In this document: positions 55,092-62,993 of the stretch, one piece after another | Layout of the letters: each line of letters opens with the position of its first letter | Position numbering within the stretch: position 1 is the stretch's first letter | DNA from: Alphaproteobacteria bacterium | GTDB taxonomy: Bacteria; Pseudomonadota; Alphaproteobacteria; UBA8366; Aestuariispiraceae | Direction of reading: 5' to 3' | NCBI GenBank assembly: GCA_030065235.1 | Contig: JASJDC010000007.1 | Coordinates: 62,001 to 126,000 of the forward strand | Length of the DNA: 64,000 nt | Notes under the pieces: model-generated | Told to the model about the DNA's origin: nothing | The model's database searches: none | What the model saw: only the letters and a program-made list of their open reading frames with translations | Made by a program: the position numbers and the translations under genes

Positions 55092-56183
55092 TCAGGCAGC
55101 GCGAAAGCTGCGGCCGTCCTTGTTGAAGAGATGCAGTTTCTCCGGCGCCGCCTTGAAGCGCAGCTTCTGGCCGCGTTCGACGGGCAACTGGCCCGGCGCC
55201 TTGGCGATAATCGGTTCGTCCTTGGTCAGGCCCTCAATATAAACCAGGGTGACTTCGCCCAGTGATTCCGTCAGTGAGACCTCGCCTTCAAACAGGAAAT
55301 CGTCGCCGGTCGTGACTTCGAGATCCTCGGGCCGCACGCCGAAACTGGCGGGCTCGCCCTGGCGCTGCTCGGTGCTATGCACCGGCACGGTCACGCTATC
55401 GCCTGTCGAGAGGGTGACGGTCGTCTCGGCGCCGGTCGACGCCACGGTCGCCGGCAGGATGTTCATCGCCGGCGAGCCGATGAACTGGGCGACGAACAGG
55501 TTGTTCGGGCGCTCATAGAGCTCCATCGGGGCCCCGACCTGTTCGATATAGCCGCCCGACAGCACGACGATCCGGTCGGCCAGGGTCATCGCCTCGACCT
55601 GATCGTGGGTCACATAGATCATGGTCGTATCCGGCATCGCCTCGTTCAGTTTGGCGATCTCGATCCGCGTCGCCACCCGCAGGGCGGCGTCGAGATTGGA
55701 CAGCGGCTCGTCGAACAGGAACACTTTCGGGTTGCGGCAGATCGCCCGGCCGATTGCAACACGTTGACGCTGCCCGCCCGACAGGGCCTTGGGCAATCGA
55801 TCGAGATATTGGGTCAATTGCAGGATGTCGGCGGCTTGGCGGACGCGGCGGTCAATCTCGGCCTTGTCCTCTTTCGCGATCCGCATGCCGAAGGCCATGT
55901 TGTCATAGACCGTCATATGCGGGTAAAGCGCATAGGATTGGAACACCATCGCGATGCCGCGTTTCGACGGCGGCGTCTCGTTGACCCGAGCGCCATCGAT
56001 CCGAAGCTCCCCGCCGGATATTTCCTCCAGTCCCGCGATCATCCGCAACAAGGTGGATTTGCCGCAGCCCGACGGGCCGACAAAGACGACGAACTCGCCT
56101 TGCTTGATATCCAGATCGACGCCGTGGATCACATCCACCTCGCCATAGGATTTTACGATCTGTTCCAGCTGCAACCCGGTCAT
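55092..56183 (-). CDS. aglK: AglK-type sugar ABC transporter ATPase
   Basis: The 363-residue product is a CUT1 MalK/UgpC-type ATPase. Seen are Walker [10 protein letters not shown], signature [14 protein letters not shown], Walker [16 protein letters not shown] and the switch His ([10 protein letters not shown]). The C-terminal regulatory TOBE domain holds [10 protein letters not shown]. It powers alpha-glucoside uptake with the AglF/AglG permeases. It is last in the aglE-F-G-A-K run, 63 bases after aglA. The gene order matches agl of Sinorhizobium. Confidence 0.93.
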   Translation of the reverse strand: MTGLQLEQIVKSYGEVDVIHGVDLDIKQGEFVVFVGPSGCGKSTLLRMIAGLEEISGGELRIDGARVNETPPSKRGIAMVFQSYALYPHMTVYDNMAFGMRIAKEDKAEIDRRVRQAADILQLTQYLDRLPKALSGGQRQRVAIGRAICRNPKVFLFDEPLSNLDAALRVATRIEIAKLNEAMPDTTMIYVTHDQVEAMTLADRIVVLSGGYIEQVGAPMELYERPNNLFVAQFIGSPAMNILPATVASTGAETTVTLSTGDSVTVPVHSTEQRQGEPASFGVRPEDLEVTTGDDFLFEGEVSLTESLGEVTLVYIEGLTKDEPIIAKAPGQLPVERGQKLRFKAAPEKLHLFNKDGRSFRAA

Positions 56184-56246
56184 AATACGTTCCCAACCCT
56201 GTTCTTTCTTATTCGTTCCGAAGTCTTGCGCCCGCTTGGCGTCGCC

Positions 56247-57920
56247 TCAGCGCAGCCGCGCAAAAAAAGCCTGATACGGCGGCAGTTCAATATCCGCAGC
56301 CCGCAGCAGGCCCGAAAATCCATGACCGTCCAAGGCCTCTTCAAGATCGTCCGGGACGGCGATGAATTGCTCGGCGTCGGACAGGTTGAAGGCGCAGAAC
56401 AAGCGCTCATTGCCATGGATCCGTTCAAAACTGAGAACAGGTCCGCTCTCGGACACCAGCTTCAATTCGCCCTTGATCAGCGGCGTATGGGTCTTTCGAA
56501 ACCGCAGAAAGGTTCGGTAGTGATTCACCATGGAGTTGGCCATGCTGTCCTGCTGATCGACGGCCAAGGTCCGGTGCTCCGGCGGGATCGGCAGCCATGG
56601 CTCGCCGTCCGTGAAGCCGGCGCATTGCCGCTCTTTCTCCCAGACCATCGGCGTGCGACAGCCGTCGCGGCCCTTGAACTCCGGCCAAAACTCGATGCCG
56701 TACGGGTCCTGCAAGTCCTCAAACGCCAAGTCGGCCTCGGTCAGGCCCAACTCCTCGCCCTGATAGAGGCAGACCGACCCGCGCAGGGACAAGAGCAGGC
56801 CCGCCATCAAGCGAAGATAGGCGTCTCGGTCCGTCACGCGGCCGCCCCAACGGGATCCATGCCGTTCGACATCGTGGTTCGAGAAGGCCCAGCAAGCCCA
56901 ACCGTCCGGCGCCGCGGCGTGGAACTTCCCGATCACGCTGCTGATGCGCGCGCTGTCTGGAAACTGCCGAGAGAGAAACTCGAAAGCGTAGCACATATGC
57001 ACCTTGTCGCCGCCGCTTGTATATTCGCCGACGATCTGAAGGCCGCGCTGACTGTCGCCGACCTCGCCGACCGCAGCCACGGCCGGATATTCGTCCATCA
57101 ACGCGCGGAAGCGTTTCAAGAATTCCAAATTCTCCGGCTGATTCTTGTCATGCAGGTGATCCTGGTAGTTGTAGGGGTTGACCGACGGGGCGATCGAATC
57201 GTTGCGCATGTGATCCGGCAGGGGCGGATTGTCGCGCAGCTGCGCGTCGTGGAAATAGAAATTGATCGTATCGAGGCGGAACCCGTCAACGCCGCGCTCT
57301 AGCCAGAAGCGAACAGCATCCAGAAGCGCGTCCTGCACCTTGAGATTGTGCAGATTCAGGTCGGGTTGCGACGCTAGGAAATTATGCAGGTAATATTGCC
57401 GCCGCCGGCCGTTCCAGGCCCATCCGGAGCCGCCGAAGATCGACAGCCAGTTGGTCGGCGGCGACCCGTCCGGCTTAGGGTCGGCCCAGACATACCAGTC
57501 CTGCTTTGGGTTTTCGCGGTCGCGCATGCTTTCCTGGAACCAGGGATGTTGGTCGCTGGTGTGCGACAGCACCAGATCGATCATGACCTTGATGTTGCAG
57601 CGATGCGCCTCGGCGATCAGCGCGTCGAAATCGGCCAGGGTGCCGAATAGGGGATCGACGCCGCAATAATCGCTGACGTCATAGCCGAAATCCTTCATTG
57701 GCGAAGTGTAGAAGGGCGAGACCCAGATAGCATCGACGCCCAGGCTAGCGACATAATCCATGCGTTGGGCGATGCCGGCCAGGTCGCCGACGCCGTCGCC
57801 GCTGCTGTCTTGGAACGAGCGCGGATAGATTTGATAAATCACCGCGCCGCGCCACCAGTCGCGGTCGAGATAGTCCGGTTTTGGAGCTGGCGACATGCTC
57901 GCCTCAAAACTCTCAGGCAT
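56247..57920 (-). CDS. aglA: GH13 alpha-glucosidase, AglA-type
   Basis: The 557-residue product is a GH13 enzyme. WWRGAVIYQIYPRSFQDSSG starts the barrel, DLVLSHTSDQHPWF is conserved region I, GFRLDTINF contains the nucleophile Asp, VAAVGEVGD contains the acid/base Glu, and FSNHDVER contains the transition-state Asp. It hydrolyses alpha-glucosides such as sucrose, maltose or trehalose delivered by the transporter. It has no signal peptide, so it acts in the cytoplasm. I start at ATG 57920 (MPESFEAS), 26 bases after aglG and with AAAGG upstream; ATG 57896 is an alternative. Confidence 0.93.
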   Translation of the reverse strand: MPESFEASMSPAPKPDYLDRDWWRGAVIYQIYPRSFQDSSGDGVGDLAGIAQRMDYVASLGVDAIWVSPFYTSPMKDFGYDVSDYCGVDPLFGTLADFDALIAEAHRCNIKVMIDLVLSHTSDQHPWFQESMRDRENPKQDWYVWADPKPDGSPPTNWLSIFGGSGWAWNGRRRQYYLHNFLASQPDLNLHNLKVQDALLDAVRFWLERGVDGFRLDTINFYFHDAQLRDNPPLPDHMRNDSIAPSVNPYNYQDHLHDKNQPENLEFLKRFRALMDEYPAVAAVGEVGDSQRGLQIVGEYTSGGDKVHMCYAFEFLSRQFPDSARISSVIGKFHAAAPDGWACWAFSNHDVERHGSRWGGRVTDRDAYLRLMAGLLLSLRGSVCLYQGEELGLTEADLAFEDLQDPYGIEFWPEFKGRDGCRTPMVWEKERQCAGFTDGEPWLPIPPEHRTLAVDQQDSMANSMVNHYRTFLRFRKTHTPLIKGELKLVSESGPVLSFERIHGNERLFCAFNLSDAEQFIAVPDDLEEALDGHGFSGLLRAADIELPPYQAFFARLR

Positions 57921-57946
57921 GTTGGTCAGACCTTTCGATAGAACCG

Positions 57947-59098
57947 TCAGCCGCCCTTCACGGAGCCGGCCAGCAGGCCGCGCACCAGGAAGCGCTGAAG
58001 CGAGAAGAAAACGATGAGAGGCACGATCATGGTGACGAAGGCGGACGCGGTCAGGATTTCCCAATTGCCGCCCCGCGAGCCCAACAACTCGCGCAGGCGT
58101 CCGGTCAGGACCAACTGATCATCGCCATTGCCGAGGAACACCATCGCCACCAACAGGTCGTTCCAGGTCCAGAGGAACTGAAAGATCGCGAAACTGGCCA
58201 GCGCCGGGAAGGACAGCGGCAGGACGATCTTCACAAAAATGTCGAAATCGCTCGCCCCGTCGACGCGGGCGCTCTCCATCAGTTCTTTCGGCAGCCCGGC
58301 GATATAGTTGCGCAGCAGATAGATCGCCAGCGGCAGCCCGAACCCCGTATGCGCCAGCCATATGCCGAGATAGGTCTTGGCGGGCACGCCGAAGAAAGCG
58401 CCGACTCCGTTATACATTTTTAGAAGCGGGATGAGCGACATTTGCAGCGGCACCACCAACAGCCCCACGACAGTCGCGATCAGCAAGGCGCGGCCGGGGA
58501 ACTTCATCCAGGCCAGGGCGTAGGCCGCGAAGGCCGCAATCAGGATTGGGATGATGGTCGCGGGCACCGCCACGGTCATGGAGTTCACGAAGGACTGTAA
58601 GACGCCCTCCGAGGTGAGCACGTTGCGGTAGTTCTCCAGCGTGAATCGGGGCGGCGTTTCGGCCGAGAAGAAGACGCGCTGGCCGCGCCGGCCCTCGATC
58701 GGCTCCGCGGAACTGATGCTGAAAGCGCCGTCTTCCTCGACGGTCAACTCGGCGCCGGAGCGCAGGATCGCGATGTCCCCCGGTTGGTACTTCGTCGGTT
58801 CACGGCTGCTAAAGCCGAAGGCGGTGACGGTTCCCGGTCCGCCCTCCAGCACGTCGCCGGAAATCACGAAGCGGCCGTTTTGTTCGACTTGCGCGTCGGG
58901 GCCGGGCGCCCGGATCACGCGGTTCTGTTCGGTCGTCGTCAGCGACGTCCACCAGCCGCTGATCGCAAGCTGGTCCTTGTCGCGGATCGACGAGATGAAC
59001 AGGCCGAAGGTCGGCAGCGTCCAGATCACGACCAGAAAGATGACCGAGGCGTGCACCGCCCAGGTCAGGGGAGAGCGGCTTGAGGAAGCGGCGAACAT
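57947..59098 (-). CDS. aglG: AglG-type sugar ABC transporter permease
   Basis: The 383-residue product has an N-terminal membrane helix (WAVHASVIFLVVIWTLPTFG) and a large periplasmic insert (about 40-150) typical of AglG. Five C-terminal helices follow with the EAA motif EYLMESARVDGASDFDIFVK-like segment (LPKELMESARVDGASDFDIF). It pairs with AglF. It starts 1 base before the aglF stop region (59098 vs 59100), so translation is coupled. Confidence 0.9.
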   Translation of the reverse strand: MFAASSSRSPLTWAVHASVIFLVVIWTLPTFGLFISSIRDKDQLAISGWWTSLTTTEQNRVIRAPGPDAQVEQNGRFVISGDVLEGGPGTVTAFGFSSREPTKYQPGDIAILRSGAELTVEEDGAFSISSAEPIEGRRGQRVFFSAETPPRFTLENYRNVLTSEGVLQSFVNSMTVAVPATIIPILIAAFAAYALAWMKFPGRALLIATVVGLLVVPLQMSLIPLLKMYNGVGAFFGVPAKTYLGIWLAHTGFGLPLAIYLLRNYIAGLPKELMESARVDGASDFDIFVKIVLPLSFPALASFAIFQFLWTWNDLLVAMVFLGNGDDQLVLTGRLRELLGSRGGNWEILTASAFVTMIVPLIVFFSLQRFLVRGLLAGSVKGG

Positions 59099-59099
59099 C

Positions 59100-60113
59100 T
59101 TAGCGTCCCTCCATCTCGGCGTTGGCGCGGCGGATATTCCACACCATAATCGGGATCACGAGCACCATGATCACGACCGCGATCGCGGCGCCCCGGCCGA
59201 AATCGCCGCCGCCACGGAACATCCAGTCGAACATCAGATTCGCCAGAACCTGGCTGTTCCATTGGCCGTTGGTCATGGCCAGAACGATATCGAACACCTT
59301 CAGCACCAAAATCGTGATCGTCGTCCAGACCACCGCGATCGTTCCCCAGATCTGCGGGATCATGATCTTGAAGAAGATCTGAACCCCGTTCGCGCCGTCG
59401 ATCACGGCGGCTTCGATCGTCTCTTCCGGAATGCCGCGCAGGGCGGCCGACAGGATCACCATGGCGAAGCCGGTCTGGATCCAGATCAGGATCACCATCA
59501 GGTAGAAATTGTTCCAGAAGTCGAGCGTGATCCAGGCTTCCGGCGAGCCGCCCAGAAAGATGACCACGGCGTTCAACAGGCCGATCTGCGCGTCGCCCTC
59601 GCCGCGGAAATCGTAGATGAATTTCCAGATGACGCTGGCGCCGATGAAGGAGATCGCCATCGGCATGAAAATCATCGACTTGGCGATATTCCCCCACCAG
59701 ACCCGGTCGGTCAGCGCGGCGATGATCAGCCCGAAGAAGGTCGACAGCGACGGCACAAAGATCAGCCACAACATATTATTGAACATCGACTGGCGGAATT
59801 CGCCGTCATTGATCATCCAGATATAGTTGGAAAGGCCGACAAACTCGCCGCCGGTACGATCGAAAAGGGAGAGGCGCAGCGAGTCGAAGACCGGGTACAC
59901 GAGATAGATAAACAGGGCGATCATGGCCGGTCCCAGGAACAGCCAAGGCCGGATTGCGGCGGTGATCAACTGGTTGCGCGCCGCGACCGCGCTATCCCCT
60001 TGCTTGAAGGGAAAAATCCGATCCAGCAGCCAATTCGAGCCGATGAAATAGAAGGCGCATCCGGCGACGCCCAACACCATCGTCAGGATTGCGGCGACAA
60101 TCTGTTCGACCAT
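59100..60113 (-). CDS. aglF: AglF-type sugar ABC transporter permease
   Basis: The 337-residue product is a MalF-like CUT1 permease: multiple membrane helices (IRPWLFLGPAMIALFIYLVY and others) and the EAA loop EETIEAAVIDGANGVQIFFK. It forms the channel with AglG. It lies 157 bases after aglE, and that gap holds a large hairpin. Confidence 0.92.
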   Translation of the reverse strand: MVEQIVAAILTMVLGVAGCAFYFIGSNWLLDRIFPFKQGDSAVAARNQLITAAIRPWLFLGPAMIALFIYLVYPVFDSLRLSLFDRTGGEFVGLSNYIWMINDGEFRQSMFNNMLWLIFVPSLSTFFGLIIAALTDRVWWGNIAKSMIFMPMAISFIGASVIWKFIYDFRGEGDAQIGLLNAVVIFLGGSPEAWITLDFWNNFYLMVILIWIQTGFAMVILSAALRGIPEETIEAAVIDGANGVQIFFKIMIPQIWGTIAVVWTTITILVLKVFDIVLAMTNGQWNSQVLANLMFDWMFRGGGDFGRGAAIAVVIMVLVIPIMVWNIRRANAEMEGR

Positions 60114-60232
60114 GATCGACCTCCCCGGGGTCTGAACGCGTAGTTTTTCGCTGTGGCCGGTTGAACCGGCTCTTCAAGCGATGGTTTGTCGGCGGCGTCC
60201 GCTATGGTTGGGCGGGTTGCGCAACAACGGAA

Positions 60233-60264
60233 TTGGGCGCCGGACCGGTTCGGCCGGCGCCCAA
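60233..60264 (-). other. Large hairpin between aglE and aglF
   Basis: TTGGGCGCCGG (60233-60243) pairs perfectly with CCGGCGCCCAA (60254-60264) over a 10-base loop. It starts 6 bases after the aglE stop. No T run follows on the minus strand, so it is more likely an mRNA-stabilising or partial-attenuation element than a full terminator. Confidence 0.65.
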
Positions 60265-60270
60265 TGCCTT

Positions 60271-61641
60271 TTACTTCAAGGCGTCCCAGGTGGCCTGGAT
60301 TTCAGCCGCGACTTCCGTCGCCGGCTTGCCGCCCACATAGTCGACCATGCCGGTCCAGAACGACCCGGCGCCGATCTTGCCCGGCATCAGGTCGGACGCA
60401 TCAAAGCGGAAAGTCGTTGCGTTCAACAGGATCTCGCCTTGGCCGCGCAACGCATCGCTCGCATAGGCTTCGACATTCGCCTCTTTGTAAGGCGTCAGGA
60501 AACCGCCTTGCGCCATCCAAAGCTCATGCGCGATCGGCGTGGTCAGGAAATCCATGAAGGCGTTGGCCGCCGGCGAGGGGTTGGTGATGGCGTACAGCAC
60601 CCCGGCGCCCAGGACCGGCTTGCCGAGATCCTTGCTCTCATAGGCGGGAAAATAGAAGAAATCCACATCCACGCCCAACTCGGTGCCCTCCGGGAAGAAC
60701 GCCGGAATGAAGGACGCTTGCCGGTGCATGTAGCATTTCGGCGGCGAGGTGAAGAGGCCTTTCGGGCTGTCCCGGAAATCAGTGGACCCGACCGAGACGA
60801 CCCCGCCATCGACATAATCCTCGTTCAGGGCGAAGGCGCCGAATTCCTCGATGGCCGCGACGATGCGCTCGTCGGTGAAGGGCGTTTCGTTGCTGACCCA
60901 GCTGTCATACAGGCTGGGCGGTTGGGTGCGCAGCATCATCTCCTCGACCCAGTCGGTCGCCGGCCAACCCGTCGCCGCGCCGGAACCAAGGCCGATGCAC
61001 CAGGGCGTTTCGCCGTCGGCGACGATCTGATCGGTCAGCGCCTTCAATTCTTCCAGGCTTTCGGGGATTTCATAGCCCGCATCTTCGAAATTGTCCGGCG
61101 AGTACCAAACCAGGGATTTCAGGTCGACCTTGTAGAAGAAGCCATAGAATTCGTCCTGGCCGTTCTGGTTCGCGTAGGTGCCCAAATCGACCCAGGACTG
61201 GCCGGCTGCGTAATTATCGACGACCCATTGGTCCATACCGTCAGGCAGGGCTGTCAGGAGGCCTTTCGAGGCCAGATCGGCGGCCAGGCCGGGCTGGGGA
61301 AAGGCGGCGATGTTCGCGGCGCTGCCGGCCTGCGTATCGATGACGATTTGTTGCTCGAAAGAGTCCGATCCGGCGTAAGCGACGGTCGCGCCGGTGGCGG
61401 CCGCGAAATAGGCGGCCACATTCTCGATCAGCGCCGATTCATCGCCGGTGAACGGCCCGAAGACCGTGAGGGACTGGCCGCTCAAATCGTATTTGTTCGC
61501 GAATTCTTCATAGCTCGCCCAGTTGAATTTCGAGTCCTCGCCGACCGGAAACACCAGATCGGCGCTGACGGCGGCGGTCGCCGTCATGGTTCCGCCCAAC
61601 AGGGCCATGGCGGCGATGCCGCGCAAGAGCGACTGCTTCAT
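60271..61641 (-). CDS. aglE: AglE-type periplasmic alpha-glucoside-binding protein
   Basis: The 456-residue product starts at ATG 61641 after GGGAGGACG and has a signal peptide (LLRGIAAMALLGGTMTATAA, cleavage near VSA-DL). The mature part is a type-1 extracellular solute-binding protein (LTVFGPFTGDESALIENVAA, ASKGLLTALPDGMDQWVVDN). A longer frame to 61692 runs through the promoter and was rejected. It is first in the operon, under a LacI-type operator. Confidence 0.92.
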   Translation of the reverse strand: MKQSLLRGIAAMALLGGTMTATAAVSADLVFPVGEDSKFNWASYEEFANKYDLSGQSLTVFGPFTGDESALIENVAAYFAAATGATVAYAGSDSFEQQIVIDTQAGSAANIAAFPQPGLAADLASKGLLTALPDGMDQWVVDNYAAGQSWVDLGTYANQNGQDEFYGFFYKVDLKSLVWYSPDNFEDAGYEIPESLEELKALTDQIVADGETPWCIGLGSGAATGWPATDWVEEMMLRTQPPSLYDSWVSNETPFTDERIVAAIEEFGAFALNEDYVDGGVVSVGSTDFRDSPKGLFTSPPKCYMHRQASFIPAFFPEGTELGVDVDFFYFPAYESKDLGKPVLGAGVLYAITNPSPAANAFMDFLTTPIAHELWMAQGGFLTPYKEANVEAYASDALRGQGEILLNATTFRFDASDLMPGKIGAGSFWTGMVDYVGGKPATEVAAEIQATWDALK

Positions 61642-61691
61642 TTTTCGTCCTCCCAGAATTGCCAATTTCATTTCAAGAAACGCTGAATGCA

Positions 61692-61707
61692 TCCAAAACG
61701 CTTTGGA
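61692..61707 (-). promoter_or_regulatory. LacI-family operator at the agl promoter
   Basis: TCCAAAACGCTTTGGA is an inverted repeat (TCCAAA/TTTGGA with a central CG). It sits at the expected +1 of the aglE promoter and shares CAAA-x-CGCTTTGG with a second site before the LacI-family gene. Confidence 0.78.
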
Positions 61708-61712
61708 CGACA

Positions 61713-61741
61713 GCTATGAGCGTTGTTTCGCCCTGAGTCAA
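61713..61741 (-). promoter_or_regulatory. Promoter of aglEFGAK
   Basis: On the minus strand, TTGACT (61736-61741), a 17-base spacer and CATAGC (61713-61718). The start would fall within the operator. Confidence 0.6.
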
Positions 61742-61831
61742 GAACCGGTTTGCCGTCTTGTGAGGGGGCGGGGTATCCGGGAGGATGATCGAGATTCAAC
61801 GATCGAAGAACGGCGTCAACCTTGGCCTAGA

Positions 61832-61850
61832 ATGCTGCGCTGCAGCATTG
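61832..61850. repeat. Short perfect inverted repeat in the agl regulator gap
   Basis: AATGCTGC-GCT-GCAGCATT is an 8-bp perfect inverted repeat with 3-base loop, between the divergent agl promoters. Role unknown; it is 19 bases upstream of the regulator's -35. Confidence 0.4.
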
Positions 61851-61868
61851 CCCATCGTCGCAGACCCT

Positions 61869-61897
61869 TTGACGTTCGCCCTACTTGCCCGCATAGT
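61869..61897 (+). promoter_or_regulatory. Promoter of the LacI-type regulator
   Basis: TTGACG (61869-61874), 17 bases and CATAGT (61892-61897), almost the same hexamers and spacing as the aglE promoter. Confidence 0.55.
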
Positions 61898-61903
61898 ACT
61901 GAC

Positions 61904-61917
61904 TCAAACCGCTTTGG
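61904..61917 (+). promoter_or_regulatory. LacI-family operator before the regulator gene
   Basis: TCAAACCGCTTTGG shares 12 of 13 bases with the core of the agl operator and sits just past the -10, 20 bases before the regulator ATG. This predicts autoregulation. Confidence 0.65.
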
Positions 61918-61936
61918 CTCGTTTGCGGATTTTTTG

Positions 61937-62965
61937 ATGAATTTGAAGGAACTTGCGCGCCATTTGAACCTGTCGCCGACGACCGTGTCGCGCGCCTTGA
62001 ACGGCTATCCGGAAGTCAGCGAGGCGACACGGCGGCGGGTCAGCGAGGCGGCGGCGAAGTTTCAATACCGCCCCTCGGCGACCGCCGCCCGGTTGGCGAC
62101 CGGTAAATCGCGCACCATCGGACATCTGACCCCGCTGGGCGCGCATGACATGATCAATCCGCATTTCTCAGATTTTTTGGCTGGGGCCGGCGAGGTCTAC
62201 GCCGCGCGCGACTATGACGTGCTGTTCACGGTCGTCCGCCCCGAGGAGGAGGCGGAGCATTACCGCACCCTCGCCCGAAGCGGTCGCGTTGACGGCGTTA
62301 TTTTACATGCGCCCGTCGCCGCTGATCCGCGCATTCCACTTTTGGCCGAGTTGAGGCTGCCCTTCATATGCCACGGCCGCAGCCACGACATGCCGGTCGA
62401 CTACGCCTGGTTGGATGTCAACAACCGTCGGTCCTTCAAACGCGCGACCGAATTCTTGCTCGACCTGGGCCATACTAGGCTGGCGTTGATCAACGGGCTG
62501 GAGACGATGAGCTTCGCCCATCGCCGCCGGCTTGGGTTCGAAGAAGCGCTGGGCGAACGCAGTCTTCGTGTCGATCCTGATCTGATCCGCAGCGCCGACA
62601 TGACCGAGCCGTTCGGCTATCACGCCGCCCGCGACATGCTCGGACGGCCCGATTCGCCGACCGCCTTCCTGACCTCCAGTTCGATTATCGCGATCGGCGT
62701 CGCGCGCGCCGCGCAGGAGCAAGGCTATGGCGTCGGCCGGGATGTCTCTATCGTCACCCATGACGATTGTCTCTCGGCCTTCGTCGATAGGGACGATGTT
62801 CCGGTCTTTACAGCGGTGCGATCCTCGATCAGAGAGGCGGGGAAACGGGCGGCGGAGATGCTGCTCGATACGATCGAGGAGCCTGGCGGTCCGCCCGCCC
62901 AAGAATTGTGGGAGGCGGAACTGGTCATCGGCCGCTCCACCGGACCGGCGCCGAGGGCCGGCTGA
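61937..62965 (+). CDS. aglR: LacI-family regulator of alpha-glucoside use (AglR-like)
   Basis: The 342-residue product begins with a LacI helix-turn-helix (MNLKELARHLNLSPTTVSRA, LNGYPEVSEATRRRV) followed by a periplasmic-binding-protein-like effector domain (GHLTPLGAHDMINPHFSDFL, VDGVILHAPV, CHGRSHDMPVDYAWLDVNN). I start at ATG 61937, where the helix-turn-helix begins; longer frames run through the promoter. It probably represses aglEFGAK and itself until an alpha-glucoside binds. It is divergent from aglE and is followed 28 bases later by a GH1 gene. Confidence 0.93.
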   Translation: MNLKELARHLNLSPTTVSRALNGYPEVSEATRRRVSEAAAKFQYRPSATAARLATGKSRTIGHLTPLGAHDMINPHFSDFLAGAGEVYAARDYDVLFTVVRPEEEAEHYRTLARSGRVDGVILHAPVAADPRIPLLAELRLPFICHGRSHDMPVDYAWLDVNNRRSFKRATEFLLDLGHTRLALINGLETMSFAHRRRLGFEEALGERSLRVDPDLIRSADMTEPFGYHAARDMLGRPDSPTAFLTSSSIIAIGVARAAQEQGYGVGRDVSIVTHDDCLSAFVDRDDVPVFTAVRSSIREAGKRAAEMLLDTIEEPGGPPAQELWEAELVIGRSTGPAPRAG

Positions 62966-62993
62966 CCGGTTGGCGAAGGACAGGACGGAATAG

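Noticed and set aside
55377-57302. Plus-strand open frame of 641 codons across aglK/aglA
   Set aside because: It is antisense to two clear enzymes with full motifs; its translation is His/Arg/Asp-rich with no domain. High GC makes such shadow frames common.
58641-61686. Two plus-strand open frames of about 500 codons opposite aglG/aglF/aglE
   Set aside because: Antisense shadows of the ABC transporter genes, with atypical composition and no recognisable domain.
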